Shown here: positions 22,715 to 33,863 of the stretch, piece by piece
Layout: each line of letters begins with the position of its first letter
Numbering within the stretch: the stretch's first letter is position 1
Source of the DNA: Chelydra serpentina
Taxonomy: Eukaryota > Chordata > Testudines > Chelydridae
Direction: 5' to 3'
NCBI GenBank assembly: GCA_037349315.1
Contig: JBAIAC010000033.1
Span: 16,262,001-16,326,000, forward strand
Length of the DNA stretch: 64,000 bases
The notes under the pieces: model-generated
Database searches by the model: none
What the model was told of the DNA's origin: nothing
What the model saw: only the letters and a program-made list of their open reading frames with translations
Translations under genes and position numbers: made by a program

Positions 22715-24758
22715 TAAATCTTGACACGGAAGAATCTTCTATGGGTGAGAAGATAGTTCAGTCTCTCTGGCCATTCAATCCTTAGACTCTCTGCTGAGAA
22801 TAATAACCCAGATTGCTTATGTGATGTGAGCATTGGTCCACTGGGAATTGTTTTGCAACTGAACAACCATCAAGTGGTAATACCTTTCAGTCACTACTGA
22901 CACAGGCTGCATTTGACCTGGCACCTAGCAGGGACAAAAAACAGTCTATACTCTATTCCTGATTCATATCTCTTGAGCCATTCACTCCCCCAAGATGTTC
23001 TGGAGTTTATAAAAAGTATACGTGTTTTAAAAATCACACTGAAATTGAAGTATAACTCTGATTGACTTAGAAACAGAGAAAATTCTCTCTAATACAATAC
23101 AAAGAGGTGTATCCGTATTAGTGAATAATATTTTCACATACTGCAACATCAGATAATAATAGGGGAAAGGCAATAAGGGGAAAAGGGTTCTTAGTTAACC
23201 CTGCTCATCTTCTTTACAATCTGCTTGGAGACTGGGTTTCTTTTTTTTAAAGAAAGAATGAATAAAAGAAAACAGGAAGGAGAAAGGAAGAAAAGAGACA
23301 GAGAGAGTGATGATGTGTATAGAGGGTGGGGAGGTGAAAAGCTGATGTTCCAGCTGGAGCCTGGCACATTCGCCACTAGCAAATTGGGCTCCCGCATGGT
23401 CTAATTCCTGCTTCACCACAGCCTGCTAACACGGCTTGGATAGAAACAGGGGGAAGAAGGAGAAAAAAAATCCATGCGGGAGGCTGCAAGAGAACATAGA
23501 CTCTGCTCTGAGCTCCTTCCCCAGGCAGACAGAAATCAATAAATCAATAGGAAATGTTGGTTGGCTGTAAAATGGGTAGAGAAGCCAGTGTCAAGCTGCT
23601 TTGAGATGGATGGACAGTCGTCTTGCAGTCTGCAGAAAGGCCAGAGGTGACTATCGCCTTGAGATGAGCTCGGTGGCCACTGGCCTAACAATGCTTTGAA
23701 CCTTGAGTTTATGATTAAGGGCTGGGGCATGACTTAAAATATTCTGTGTTGCCAGCTATGAGGTCCCTTCCTGGCTTTGTTGCACTGGTGGTTTGCCAGC
23801 CAGATCCTGGCAGCTGCCTTTTCTGTGCCTGCTGTGCCACTTCATTAAAGTAAAGGCTACAGGAGACCGAAACAAAAATGACTAGATGCCTAGTGGTAGC
23901 AAGAATTGATTGAAGAGGGGAAGGGATTTTCTACACAACAGTTGGACTTTTCCTTTATGTAAAGGGTTTAACATAATGTAGAAAACACTTTCTATTCAGA
24001 GTATTGTATTTTAACTCTTTCATTAATGGGGTGAACCCCAGGACACAAAGCTGTGCCAAAAATGAATAACTAAAGCTAGCACGAGTGACTTTTTGTTAAA
24101 GGAAAAATATGTATAAGCGGCAGAAGCAGCTGTACCTGTAGCAGGCTGTCTGTGTGTTTGTTTGTCCGTTTAGGACTGGATCGTGGCTGCTCTGCAGTCG
24201 CTATTTTTTCTGATGCAGAGATGTTCTTCACTGTGGCACAGCTCCTGCACAGAGACACTAGCCGGGTAGCTTCAGGCTTCCCCACAACTGCAGCCTCCCC
24301 TCAAGCATTTGCATTTTCCTCAGACTCAGTGAACTACTGCTTATCCTCATCTTCGAGGGAAGACTGTTCTTAAACTCCTGTCACTGAGACCTTGTCTCGC
24401 TCACAAAGTTCCAGATAACAATACATTTGGGTCTCAGTTTTCAGTGTAAGTGAATAACAGGTTCTGCACAATTCATTTTAGTCTCACATTATTCATTCTT
24501 CTTTGTTAACAGGTGCACCTTAAAGATGGTTATCTCATTATACAGTGCCCTGAGCAACTCAGCAGGGTGCATTTTATACATAAAATTAATATATGGGATT
24601 ATTTTCTTGCATCCATCATAGGCTTTTCTAGGACACCACACACCATGATATGATGTGTATATTTGACTTCTACTCAGGCCTTTGTGTATGCAGTATATAC
24701 ACTGTATATACCTATGAAAAGTAGTCACAATGCTTGCTTCCATTATTCACATTAAATC

Positions 24759-24790
<32 letters not shown>
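24759..24790. repeat. (TG)6(AG)10 compound microsatellite
   Basis: Six TG units (24759-24770) change directly to ten AG units (24771-24790). No interruptions. Confidence 0.95.
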
Positions 24791-25190
24791 GAAATTTATA
24801 GTTAAGGCTCTAAGGTTTTCTCTAATTCACACCACTACGTTTTTTAATTAAATTTTAAATAAAATTTGGGACAATAACAATACTTTATTTTACTGTAGAT
24901 TTTTTTTTTTAATTAAACCCGGATAGAGAGCTGACTTGGCTGAAGAAGGCCTGGTATTGTTACATACTATTCTCCTGTACCTGTGCATTTGATCTTTTTA
25001 CTAAAGCTGGTCAAAAAAACAGTAACCCAATTTTGGTTGGTTTTTGTGGGGGCGGGGGGGAAGAATGGAGGGTTTGAAAGTTTGTACTGGTTTTTAGAAT
25101 CTCTAAAAATGCAGACATTGTCATGAACTTTTTTGATCATTGAAAAATGGCCAGCTCCATAGCTGGAACAAACTACTTCCTAGCCCCATA

Positions 25191-25221
25191 ATTATTTATT
25201 TATTTATTTATTCATTTATTT
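25191..25221. repeat. (ATTT)n microsatellite
   Basis: About seven ATTT/TTAT units with one C interruption (ttcattt). Confidence 0.9.
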
Positions 25222-25818
25222 GTGAGGGGAGATGTTTCTTTGTAAACTGACACTCATCCCATCTGAGCCAATATACCTGGAGGATATGGACAGGGATAAG
25301 AAGAGGGAGGAGCTCTGCCTCTATCCCCACTACTAACCAACCACAGCAGCTGGTGGACTGTCTGAGGGGAGCAAAAGGCTTCATGAAAAGGGGTGGTTAC
25401 AGTCCTGTTTTACTGACGGGCGTGTTCAGAGAAAGCTGCATGCTCCAGTATTCACAGAGGTAGATCTTTATATTCAAACACACAAACATTTTGTGCTGGA
25501 AGTGCTTGAGCACTCCTCCAATCATGGAATAGAAAACAGTATCATGTGGCTTATCTGCCCAATAAAAACAAACCACCACACTGTGAATAGTCACACAGAA
25601 CTGGACCTTAACAGTTCATTGAATTAATAACAATCCCCTACAAATGTATGTGTGCTACTTCTCTCTATGGCCTCAGTGCCTCTTCCAGAGATATGCTCTG
25701 GAGGAGCTGCTGTTTGGAAACTTATTAATGAATAGAATAGGTTCACATTGTACTCACCTTTAGGGATGGGCTAGAATTAAGTGACTCATCTCTTACCAAT
25801 TCATGTGAAAGAACTAGA

Positions 25819-25912
25819 GGGCAGATTGTAAATTGTCAAGAGATCAATTGACTTCACTGAACCATTCACTTCAATGGAGCACTGACAATTTACATTAGCT
25901 AAGGATCTGCCC
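25819..25912. repeat. Best-preserved copy of the short palindromic dispersed motif
   Basis: gggcagat (25819-25826) pairs with atctgccc (25905-25912), and gtaaattgtca pairs with tgacaatttac further in. The centre carries cttcactgaa and cacttcaatgg. The layout suggests a very short, old MITE or SINE-derived unit. Confidence 0.7.
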
Positions 25913-26607
25913 CATTGCATATTGGGCTGAAGAGTATTGCTTACCCTGCCCTTTGTCTACATCACCTGACAGAAATTTTCAGGCTACTGTAACCAATGCA
26001 ACGTGTACATCATTCCATTAAAAATGAACCACAAAATTAAATAGAAATATGACAGGAATGTGAACAAGCAAGTACAATATTCAGCAATAACATGCGTGCA
26101 ATCAAAACTATGCTGAAAGTTCTATGAATGTTTAAATATGCAATCTAGCACTTTGATGTGAAGATGGCATTAGAAAAAAAAACAATACACTGAACACTAG
26201 GGGTCTATTAGCCTGGCTAGTTTCTCAATATATGTGTTTGCTTTTAATGTACTTCTGCTTTAGTACAGAGGATGTGACCAAAGAACAGTATGATTAATTA
26301 AAGGGGCAATGCTTAGACCCATGGGTCCAAAATGTAAAGTACAATAAAACTAATGACGTCTTTCTGATGTCCAAAACGTAGCTGTCCAATAAAGAGGATG
26401 GGGGTTTGTTTTGATCATAGGTACATTGAATCAGTCTTTGAATTCTGTCTACCTGCTCTGCTCTCAAGGCAGGATTCTTGTATATCCTGTACCATGTCTG
26501 CTTACAGAAAACACAAAAAATTGAATGGAGGGCGTAGTATGATATGCTGAATACATTCTCTCACAAATCAGTACAGAACAAACCAGGTGACCTATATCTT
26601 CTGTTAG

Positions 26608-26740
26608 AGAGACAAGGTGTGTGAGGTAATATCGTTTATTGAACCAACTTCTGTTGGTGAGAGAGACAAATCTCTTCTATGGCTTTTTTAGCCCAAGAGA
26701 GATACAACTTGTATTTCTGTAGCTATTGGAAAAAGTTCAA
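26608..26740 (-). mobile_element. Dispersed reptile repeat, class unresolved
   Basis: gacaaggtgtgtgaggtaat, atcgtttattgaaccaactt and ctgttggtgagagagacaaa identify a high-copy family; a second copy is at 35620-35705. The end of the full family resembles the repeat at 16467. Class not determined. Confidence 0.55.
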
Positions 26741-27160
26741 AACAGTAAAAGCTTAGTTGTTAGCCATCCAGACCAGACTCCACTTAAACAGAAGAAAAAA
26801 CATAGATCCTGTTATCATCAAATAACAAAGTGCTTAGCATGAGAAAGATGAAACAAAAGCATATTCACCTTTAATTTTCTATTAGTTCTCAGACTTTAGA
26901 CTGTATGATCCATAGAAGTCAGCTGCAAAATTCCTAGATTATTCAAGAATACAAGAAAGATGAAAATATCCTAAATTAATTAAAAAATAATTCAGCTTGA
27001 TCTCTGTTGAATGACCCACCCAGTGCTACTGACAGAGTCAATGATAAACCAAGACATGCACAGTATAACCAATGCAAAGACCCCTTTTCAGTGCATTACT
27101 GCATTTCACAGAAAGATGGTTCATTCTGATGAACCCCTGGAAGATACTTTTTCAGTCTTT

Positions 27161-27232
27161 GGACCTGATCCAAAACCCACTGATGTCAATGGGAGTCCTT
27201 CTGTTGATTGGAATGGAATTTTGATTGGGACC
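27161..27232. repeat. Copy of the short palindromic dispersed motif
   Basis: ggacctgatccaaaacccac on the left mirrors gaatggaattttgattggga on the right, with gatgtcaatgggagtcc in the centre. The 74-codon frame overlapping it (27011-27235) is incidental. Confidence 0.65.
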
Positions 27233-27419
27233 TAGAAAAGGAGTTCCCCATATTGTAAATGTCTTGTTTTATCATGAACATATTAGGAGAGCAATGGATA
27301 TGCTTTATTTGGAAACACGTTTCACTCTTTTAACTTCCATATAAACACATTCAGTGATGAGTGTAGTCAGAAAGCTCCACTTGAACACCATCCGTGCCTA
27401 CTACATCAGTATATGCTTG

Positions 27420-27632
27420 CAGGGCCGGCTCCAGGCACCAGCTTTCCAAGCTGGTGCTTGGGGCGGCATTAAGAAGGGAGCAGCAGTCCGAGTCCCGCTG
27501 TGGCAATTCGGTGGCAGGTCCGCCGCCGAATTGCCGCCGCGGGACTTGGACTGCCGCCCCATTCTCGCCTGCCGCAGCGGCAATGGGGCGGCAGGTCCGC
27601 TGCCGAATTGCCGCCGTGGGACTCGAATGTGG
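27420..27632 (+). mobile_element. GC-rich hAT, left half only
   Basis: It starts cagggccggctccaggcac, the same terminus as the element at 46884-48117. The hairpin caccagctttccaagctggtg follows immediately. The body is CpG-rich with repeats of ttgccgccg(c/t)ggactt and an inverted gccgcccc/ggggcggc pair. The matching right end was not found before AT-rich sequence resumes near 27632. Overlapping frames on both strands are compositional. Confidence 0.7.
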
Positions 27633-30319
27633 AACTTGTCTGAATGTGGAAAAAGAATAAAAAATGTTAATATTGTCAAAGTGAATTTGCAGCTTTTATT
27701 CAAAAATGTTTGCAAATAGTTTTTTCTTAGCAATATTTACCTAGCTCTGCATAGAACACAGATGAAAGAGATATGGAGTAGACTTTGCTGATTTAGCCCT
27801 CAGTCTTGAGTAACAATAAATATGCATACAGTATTTATTTAACAAGTTCATCCCACTTACTCCTCCAATACTGTAGCTCTACATTAACCTAATACAGGCA
27901 AAGAGTCATTCCATTTCTCTTATTTAACTACATTTCTTCTTATTGTTTTTAATTTGAATTACAGTAGTATCCAGAGACAGGGATTTTATTGTGCTAGGAT
28001 TTTACATGGCTTTCTGCCTTTGTTTAATGGAGTAAATCAGTACTTTTCCCTAACTGCATAACAGGAGGAATCTGGGGGATTTATATATGATGTAACTGTT
28101 GCATCCATTTTTCAACATCAATCCAGAATTCTTTCAAGCTAAGATAATGGCTTCCTTTTTAGACTACCCCATGTTGTATGGAAGTCAGGAAGCTATCTAT
28201 CTAGGTTTTTACCCTATCTAGGTTCTTCACTATACTATATATTGTAAGTTCTTCACCCATTAGTGTGGCATCATACCCCTAGTAAGAGGTCATCGGTGCT
28301 TTATTAAGTCACAAAACTTTTACTGTGTATTTTATACATAAAAAGTATATCCGTATATAAATTGTGTCAGGCACTCAATGAACCCTCAGAAAACAGGAAT
28401 GTTGTCTCAAAGAATCAGGCCTTTCAGAGTAACTAGAATGAAACTCACCTATGTATCACTCACTACAGAGTTCATACTATAATATTCAGTGTACTCCAGT
28501 ACATTATTATTCTTTAATTTGTATTTAAAAGGAAATGGCATTGTAGCTTTTTGCTGCACTTGCCCATCTTTGCATTATGTGTACACATATATAGACAGAA
28601 ACAGAAAACTGTTTGAACACTGATATAATCATAAAGGATGTGATCTTATCTGGGTATATCTTGCTGATAAGAACCTACTTTTGACTTACAAATGGCTCAG
28701 CATTGCTGGCAACACAAAAGCCAGAAATATAGCAGTCTTTCTGCACAATGGGGATGCCATGCTTGTGGCTAATAACATTTAATGCTTAGACAAGCAGACT
28801 GCAGTGCAAAGACTCTCTCTCTCTCCTCCGTCCTCTTTTTTTTTTTTACTCCCCTCCCCCCAACTCCTCCTGCCATTTGCTGATGCCATTTGCCTAAGAC
28901 TGAAGGTGTCTGTGAGCTCTGAAAATTGGATCACAGGGATAACTCTTTGCTAGCCCTGGTCACGCTGACGGAAAGACTTGATCGATCAATACTCTGTGTG
29001 ACACTTTCAGAATTCATTGGAAATGATGCCCTTTTCGAATGACACCCACATTTTATCGAGGGCAACTCCAACAGAAAAGCACCAAGTGTGTTTTTGCTAG
29101 ATATGTTTTGTTAGTGGTAAACTTCACTTTGTTTGTGAGGATCTCGGTGTTTTGGATTTTCCCCTCCCTTTTGAAGGGGGCAGAGATTTAATCTTTAAAG
29201 GTAGCTTTGCAGCCTGACATTTAGAGTCTAAGCCACTTACAAGCTTGATGTTTATTATGGTACGTGGTCTCTTTATGTAAAATACAGTGAGCTTTTTGGG
29301 GAATTAGAAAGCGACCTTAGGCTTGTAACACCCAAGTTAAACTGATTCATGATTTTATCCAAAATGTTATGACTTGTGCATAAATCATTGCTCTGTTGTA
29401 GATTCCCATGAAACCACTTGATACTAGTCTCTCAGTCTTTCAAAACTAGACATGCAAAAGTGTGTGTGAAAATTGTGCACCAAATTTGCATGTGAGATTC
29501 AGGTAATTATGGAAATGGACAGTTAAACATAACTGACCATTCATACCTACAGTTACCCACATCGTGAGTATGACTGCAGTAGCCAGGCATGCAAATTAAC
29601 CATGCAATTGCCCTTGAGTTTATTTGCACAAGCCTAATTTTAAAATGCAGGAGGCCCTCTGTGTTTAAGATGACAATATGATGTGCTTGTTTTGTGGTTG
29701 TTCTTTGGACTGCCATATGGAAAACCCAGATTTAATTGTCAGGTCAGGTCCCTGGTTCCCTATGTTGACAGGAGCTTTGAGTGCGGCAGAGAAAATGCTC
29801 AGTTCCTCTGGGTAGGACTGCTTTAGGTCACTCAGCAGCGACTCTTCTGGCCAAGTAATTAACAATATTGACTGGCTGTAAAAAATGGAGCTTGCAACTG
29901 GATGCTTCAGAAGTGAGGTATATAGAGAAGGAGAGAAGGGGGAATTGTTAGAAATCTATCATGAAACAGAAGGAAAAGGAAGAAAACAAATAAACTTCTG
30001 ATTGAATGTACATATTGAAAAGGAACAATTTAATAATTGTTTTACTTCTCTAAACTCACAAACCACATGTTCTAATGGAAAATCTGTGTGATTTCTGAAA
30101 TGTTTTAACATCAGGGCTTGTGCATCTGTTAGCAAGGACCCACGCTTCCTAAGAATTGGAGGACAGCAGGATATGAGTTCTGCTATTATAATTGTAAGAG
30201 CCAGCTTTGAAGTTTGGATCTGGACTCAAATACACCTAAGGTTTGGTGGGTTCAGAACCAAGAATTTTGTTGGAATTCATTTGGTTCATTAGGAAAAGGA
30301 ATGTGAAAGCTGTTCCACT
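27633..30319. other. AT-rich spacer
   Basis: A 60-base pyrimidine tract (28813-28873) stands out. No repeats or exons recognised otherwise; 28890-29060 is less AT-rich with several CpGs and is discussed as a candidate conserved element. Confidence 0.4.
28813..28873. repeat. Polypyrimidine tract
   Basis: ctctctctctctcctcc, then a run of T and cccctccccc, with only a few purines in about 60 bases. Confidence 0.8.
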
Positions 30320-30327
30320 TTCTACAG

Positions 30328-30499
30328 CAGGGGTAGGCAACCTATCGCACGGGTGCCAAAGGCGGCACACGAGTTGATTTTCAGTGGCACTCACACTACC
30401 TGGGTCCTGGCCACTGGTCTGGGAGGCTCTGCATTTTAATTTAATATTAAGTGAAGCTTCTTAAACATTTTAAAAATCTTATTTACTTTACATACAACG
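30328..30499 (+). mobile_element. Short hAT copy lacking its usual right end, but flanked by an 8-bp repeat
   Basis: The left end caggggtaggcaacctatcg is a hAT terminus common in turtles, followed by gcacgggtgccaaaggcggc and cagtggcactcacactacct. The octamer ttctacag lies immediately before it (30320-30327) and again at 30500-30507, right after ttacatacaacg. The expected gttgccgacccctg-like right terminus is absent. Confidence 0.75.
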
Positions 30500-30507
30500 T
30501 TCTACAG

Positions 30508-32509
30508 CAATCCTTCCCAAATCATCATTCTGCACAATTTTGTATTTACCAGATTCACCCCAAGTGTTCCAGAGTTTCTAGAACTTGTTCTTCTAGCCTC
30601 TAGACAGTGCTAATAAACTATTAGAGAAGGAAACATGGCAGCATTTAGATACTAAGAACTTGAAGTGCTTACAGGACATAGCTGTTGAGGGTCTCTCAAT
30701 GAAAGAAGGAATATGAGGGGGAAGAAAGATTGACTTCTTTTTAAATAGTATTCACTGGTGTTTTACAGAAAAGCAATCCATTTTTAGGAAGAAACTGATT
30801 GTTTGTGTGCGTGTGTATCATATTAAAGAACGTAGGGTGAAATTCAACCCTGTGCCAAGGGCCAGCACAAAACATCTGCCACACGTAATTTCCATTTGAG
30901 CCCTATTTTGAAGATTTAAGTGGGTTTCAAGGGACGCATAAGCCTTGTACAAGTGAACAAAATGGCATTAGGTTAAAAAGTTCTAGATATAGTGAAATAA
31001 AAATATACATTTAGAACTATGGAACATATTAACCTGTTTGTCTGGTTGCCGGCAAGCTAGAAAAACTGACCTTAATTAGTAGATAACAGGCCATACGGAA
31101 GCCCTTAATTTCTAATCCTGTCTCTACAATGCCTTATAGTTTTGCTTTCCTGACAACGGGTCTGATCCTGCAAATTTGACAACCACTATTTTCCTTGTAA
31201 TTAGTGATTGAATTAAGGTCACTAGAAGTCTCTGGAGTTTGAACTATAGGCTAACTCCTGTAGCTGAGAACTGTAACAGACTTACATCCACACTTACCAG
31301 CGTGTGTGATATATGCCCCTCCACTGATGACATTGGTCTGTTTATAGCTCTCAGCTTGAGAGAGTGGCTTTTAACTCAAACTGTGGTAACTATTGCTTTT
31401 AGCTCTGGAGGTCCCCAGTTCAATCCCTGGTGGGTCAGTTGTCATGTAAGTAGGAACACATCTGGGATTCCAACTGCTGTTGGCTTCAGATGCCCAGGAC
31501 AAGCTTCCTCTGTCCGGAGGCAATAAGTAACCTGCTGGTCACCATATGTTATGCCTAGCCCCTCTATGACCAATCCAGAATACGTAGCGTGCTTTTTATA
31601 GATGCATACTTTTAGTCCTGGGGGATCCTAAATTCAATCTGTGATGTTGGCCAAGATGGTGACCATCACAGTAACACACTGAACAGAAAAGTTGCAAACA
31701 TGTCTGCATGAGAAAATTGTACTGTTATAACTGAGTTAGTTAAAACATTAGTAAGAATTTGCAAGATCAGACCAATTATTTGGAGCAACGGATATTAGGA
31801 TCTAGTGATTTTAATGTGATTTGAGTACTAAGAAATAATGCATCTGTGTTTCATAGCTGGCTTCAAAATGTCCTTTATAGAAAATAAAAAGTGGTCTGTT
31901 TTGGTTTTTTTCTAACTACTTAAATGAACTGAACCCTTAACATGCAGGTATTTGATAGAGTCCTTTTCAGAAGGCATTAATAAATGTAAATCTCCAAGCT
32001 CCCTTTGAAGTCAATAGGACCATATTAATGACAGAGAGAGAGCGCTTTGCAAATTTTTCAGAAGTTTCCAACCCTAATTGTTAGACAATAGCCACCATAT
32101 TTTGTGTGTGGTAAACAAATGTGCTCAGCCTTAATGAGTTTTCTTCTACTATTAATTCCTTGCTAACTTTCTTGAATGTTTTTTCTAGCTAAATACCTGT
32201 CAAGCTAACAATGAAAAAGTACTTTTTGACAGAACAAGCTATCACAGAGAGCATGGAGGCTCAGGGGTCTGTGAAAGAGTTAAATGGGTAATGCATGTGA
32301 TTTGTATTAAAATTCCTTAGTAAATTCCAAAGAGATATAGGAAAGTTAGAACCCAACTATCAGGTGCAAACTGCAGGCCCGGTTTCTCCTACCTCCTTCT
32401 AATTGCCCTTTTCTAGAAAACAAAGTGACTGGGTATTTTGACATGGGATAATATGTTTTGTTTTTTAGCAAGGAGAAACTGCAGTCTTTGGTGCTGGCTG
32501 TGAGACTCC
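30508..32509. other. AT-rich spacer, nothing recognised
   Basis: A weak motif copy near 31989-32020 (ccctttgaagtcaataggac). No exon or larger repeat recognised. Confidence 0.45.
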
Positions 32510-32605
32510 ATTAGGGACAGATGGAGGGAGCTGATTGGCCAGAACCCATTAGGGGTGGGGCTAAAGGACTATAAAGCTGGTCTCTAGCGCTAAGACGCTC
32601 ACTCC
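32510..32605 (+). promoter_or_regulatory. Promoter-like module: inverted CCAAT box, GT/GC box, TATA box
   Basis: gattgg (inverted CCAAT core ATTGG, 32534-32538), aggggtggggc (32551-32561) and ctataaag (TATAAA, 32570-32575) occur in promoter order within 45 bases. Initiation would be expected near 32600, where cgctcactccagtgtg is found. This arrangement is typical of retroelement long terminal repeats as well as of genes. No second repeat copy, tRNA primer site or coding sequence was seen, so a solo LTR or an isolated promoter are both open. Sequence motifs alone are weak evidence. Confidence 0.35.
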
Positions 32606-32625
32606 AGTGTGAGAGATCAGTGTAA

Positions 32626-32870
32626 TCAGAAGTCTGCTTTAGTCCTGAGTTGATTCTAGCTTTGGGGGTTAGTATAGCTCAGAGGCTTACTGTAGCCTGA
32701 GGGTATGGCACTGCTCAGAAACTCAGTCTAGTTAGGAAGTTAGTATAGCAATGGAACTTGCTCTAGCCTGAAAGTATAGCTTAGTTCTGAAGCTTGCTCT
32801 AGCTTTAGTTTGGTCCTGAGAGTCTGTTCTAGTTGGAGGTTTAGTATGGGTTAGAAATTCAACTCCAACT
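32626..32870 (+). repeat. Degenerate tandem repeat, unit about 35 bp
   Basis: Phrases of the type (a/g)aacttgctctagcctgaa, agtatagctcag and gaggcttactgtagcctgag recur about seven times with a spacing of 31-38 bases (for example ttagtatagc at 32670 and 32741, and tgctctagc at 32762 and 32794). No long frame runs through it. It starts right after the promoter-like module. Confidence 0.6.
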
Positions 32871-33033
32871 GTAATCTAGAGCTAATAGACTTCATTTAAG
32901 AATCTCATTTAGATCCTTTTAGTCTTAAAGGGGGCTTTTAAAATGGTATTTCCAAAATTCCAGTAGCAGCTTCTTAAGAAATAAACGAAACTAACATGTT
33001 TCCTTTGGATCTGAAATTAACACTCCTAAGGCT

Positions 33034-33430
33034 TAAGGATGGCCAAACCATGGCTCACGAACCACAGGCAGGTCTTTCACAGTTAAAGTGCAGCTCAGAG
33101 AGCACCCAGTCCCATTCTCTGCCTACCAGACTGGGGAGGAGGGAGCTCAGGGCTTCAGCCCCATGGTGGGGCTACGGGCTTTCTGCCCAGTGGGGAGGGA
33201 TCTCGGGGCTTCAGCCATGCAGGATGTGTCTGCCAGGGCTCAGGGCTTTACCCCCGCTCCTGCTGAAGCCCCACACTCTGGCAGGCAAGCCCCAAGAACC
33301 CCCCCCCTCCTTGCAGGGCAGAACCTCTAGCCCCACCACTCTGCCACAGGACGGGAACCCTGAGCACCAGCAGGCACACCCAGCTTTCAAACTTCTGTAG
33401 CTAGGAGTTCAGTACGTTTGGCCATCCCTG
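33034..33430. mobile_element. Non-autonomous hAT-like element
   Basis: The left end taaggatggccaaacc and the right end gtttggccatccctg are inverted repeats of the cagggatggccaaac type. The interior is GC-rich with repeated ctcagggcttcagcc / ggggcttcagcc phrases. The flanking octamers do not match, so the duplication has been lost or the left end is altered. The 134-codon frame over it is a composition effect. Confidence 0.7.
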
Positions 33431-33527
33431 TTATAATTTAATGAACTTCTGACTTTTTCTGCTTCTCTACAGTGAGTCTATCACCCACTGCTCATATACT
33501 ATGGCTGTAGAATGACACACACTAACT

Positions 33528-33855
33528 CAGGGATCAGCAACCTTTGGCCCGCCAGGGTAAGCCCCCTGGTGAGCCTGGCCAGTTTGTTTACCTGCCGCGT
33601 CCGCAGGTTCGACTGATCGCGGCTCCCACTGGCCACAGTTCACCGCTCCAGGCCAATGGGGGCTGCCGGAAGTGGCGTGGGCCGAGGAATGTGCTGGCTG
33701 CCACTTCCCACAGCCCCCATTGCTCTGGGATGGCGAACCGCAGCCAGTGGGAGCTGCGATTGGCTGAACCTGTGGACATAGCAGATAAACAAACTGGCCC
33801 AGCCCACCAGGGGGTTTACCCTGACGGGCTGTGGGCCAAAGGTTACCGATCCCTG
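33528..33855. mobile_element. Foldback hAT MITE, 328 bp
   Basis: The ends cagggatcagcaacctttgg and ccaaaggttaccgatccctg are inverted repeats and most of the left half is the reverse complement of the right half (gtttgtttacctgc with gcagataaacaaac; gcggctcccactggc with gccagtgggagctgc). The flanks cactaact (33520-33527) and ctctaact (33856-33863) match at 7 of 8 bases. Frames on both strands are by-products of the palindrome. Confidence 0.9.
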
Positions 33856-33863
33856 CTCTAACT

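Larger units (their letters stand above)
22718..27411. other. Long AT-rich spacer with microsatellites
   Basis: Simple repeats (24759-24790, 25191-25221), palindromic motifs (25819-25912, 27161-27232) and a dispersed repeat (26608-26740) are listed separately. Purine-rich tract 23244-23312. No exon was recognised. Confidence 0.45.

Noticed and set aside
27354..27733. Three overlapping frames of 88-121 codons
   Set aside because: They lie in the repeated GC-rich body of a hAT half; length reflects lack of AT-rich stop codons.
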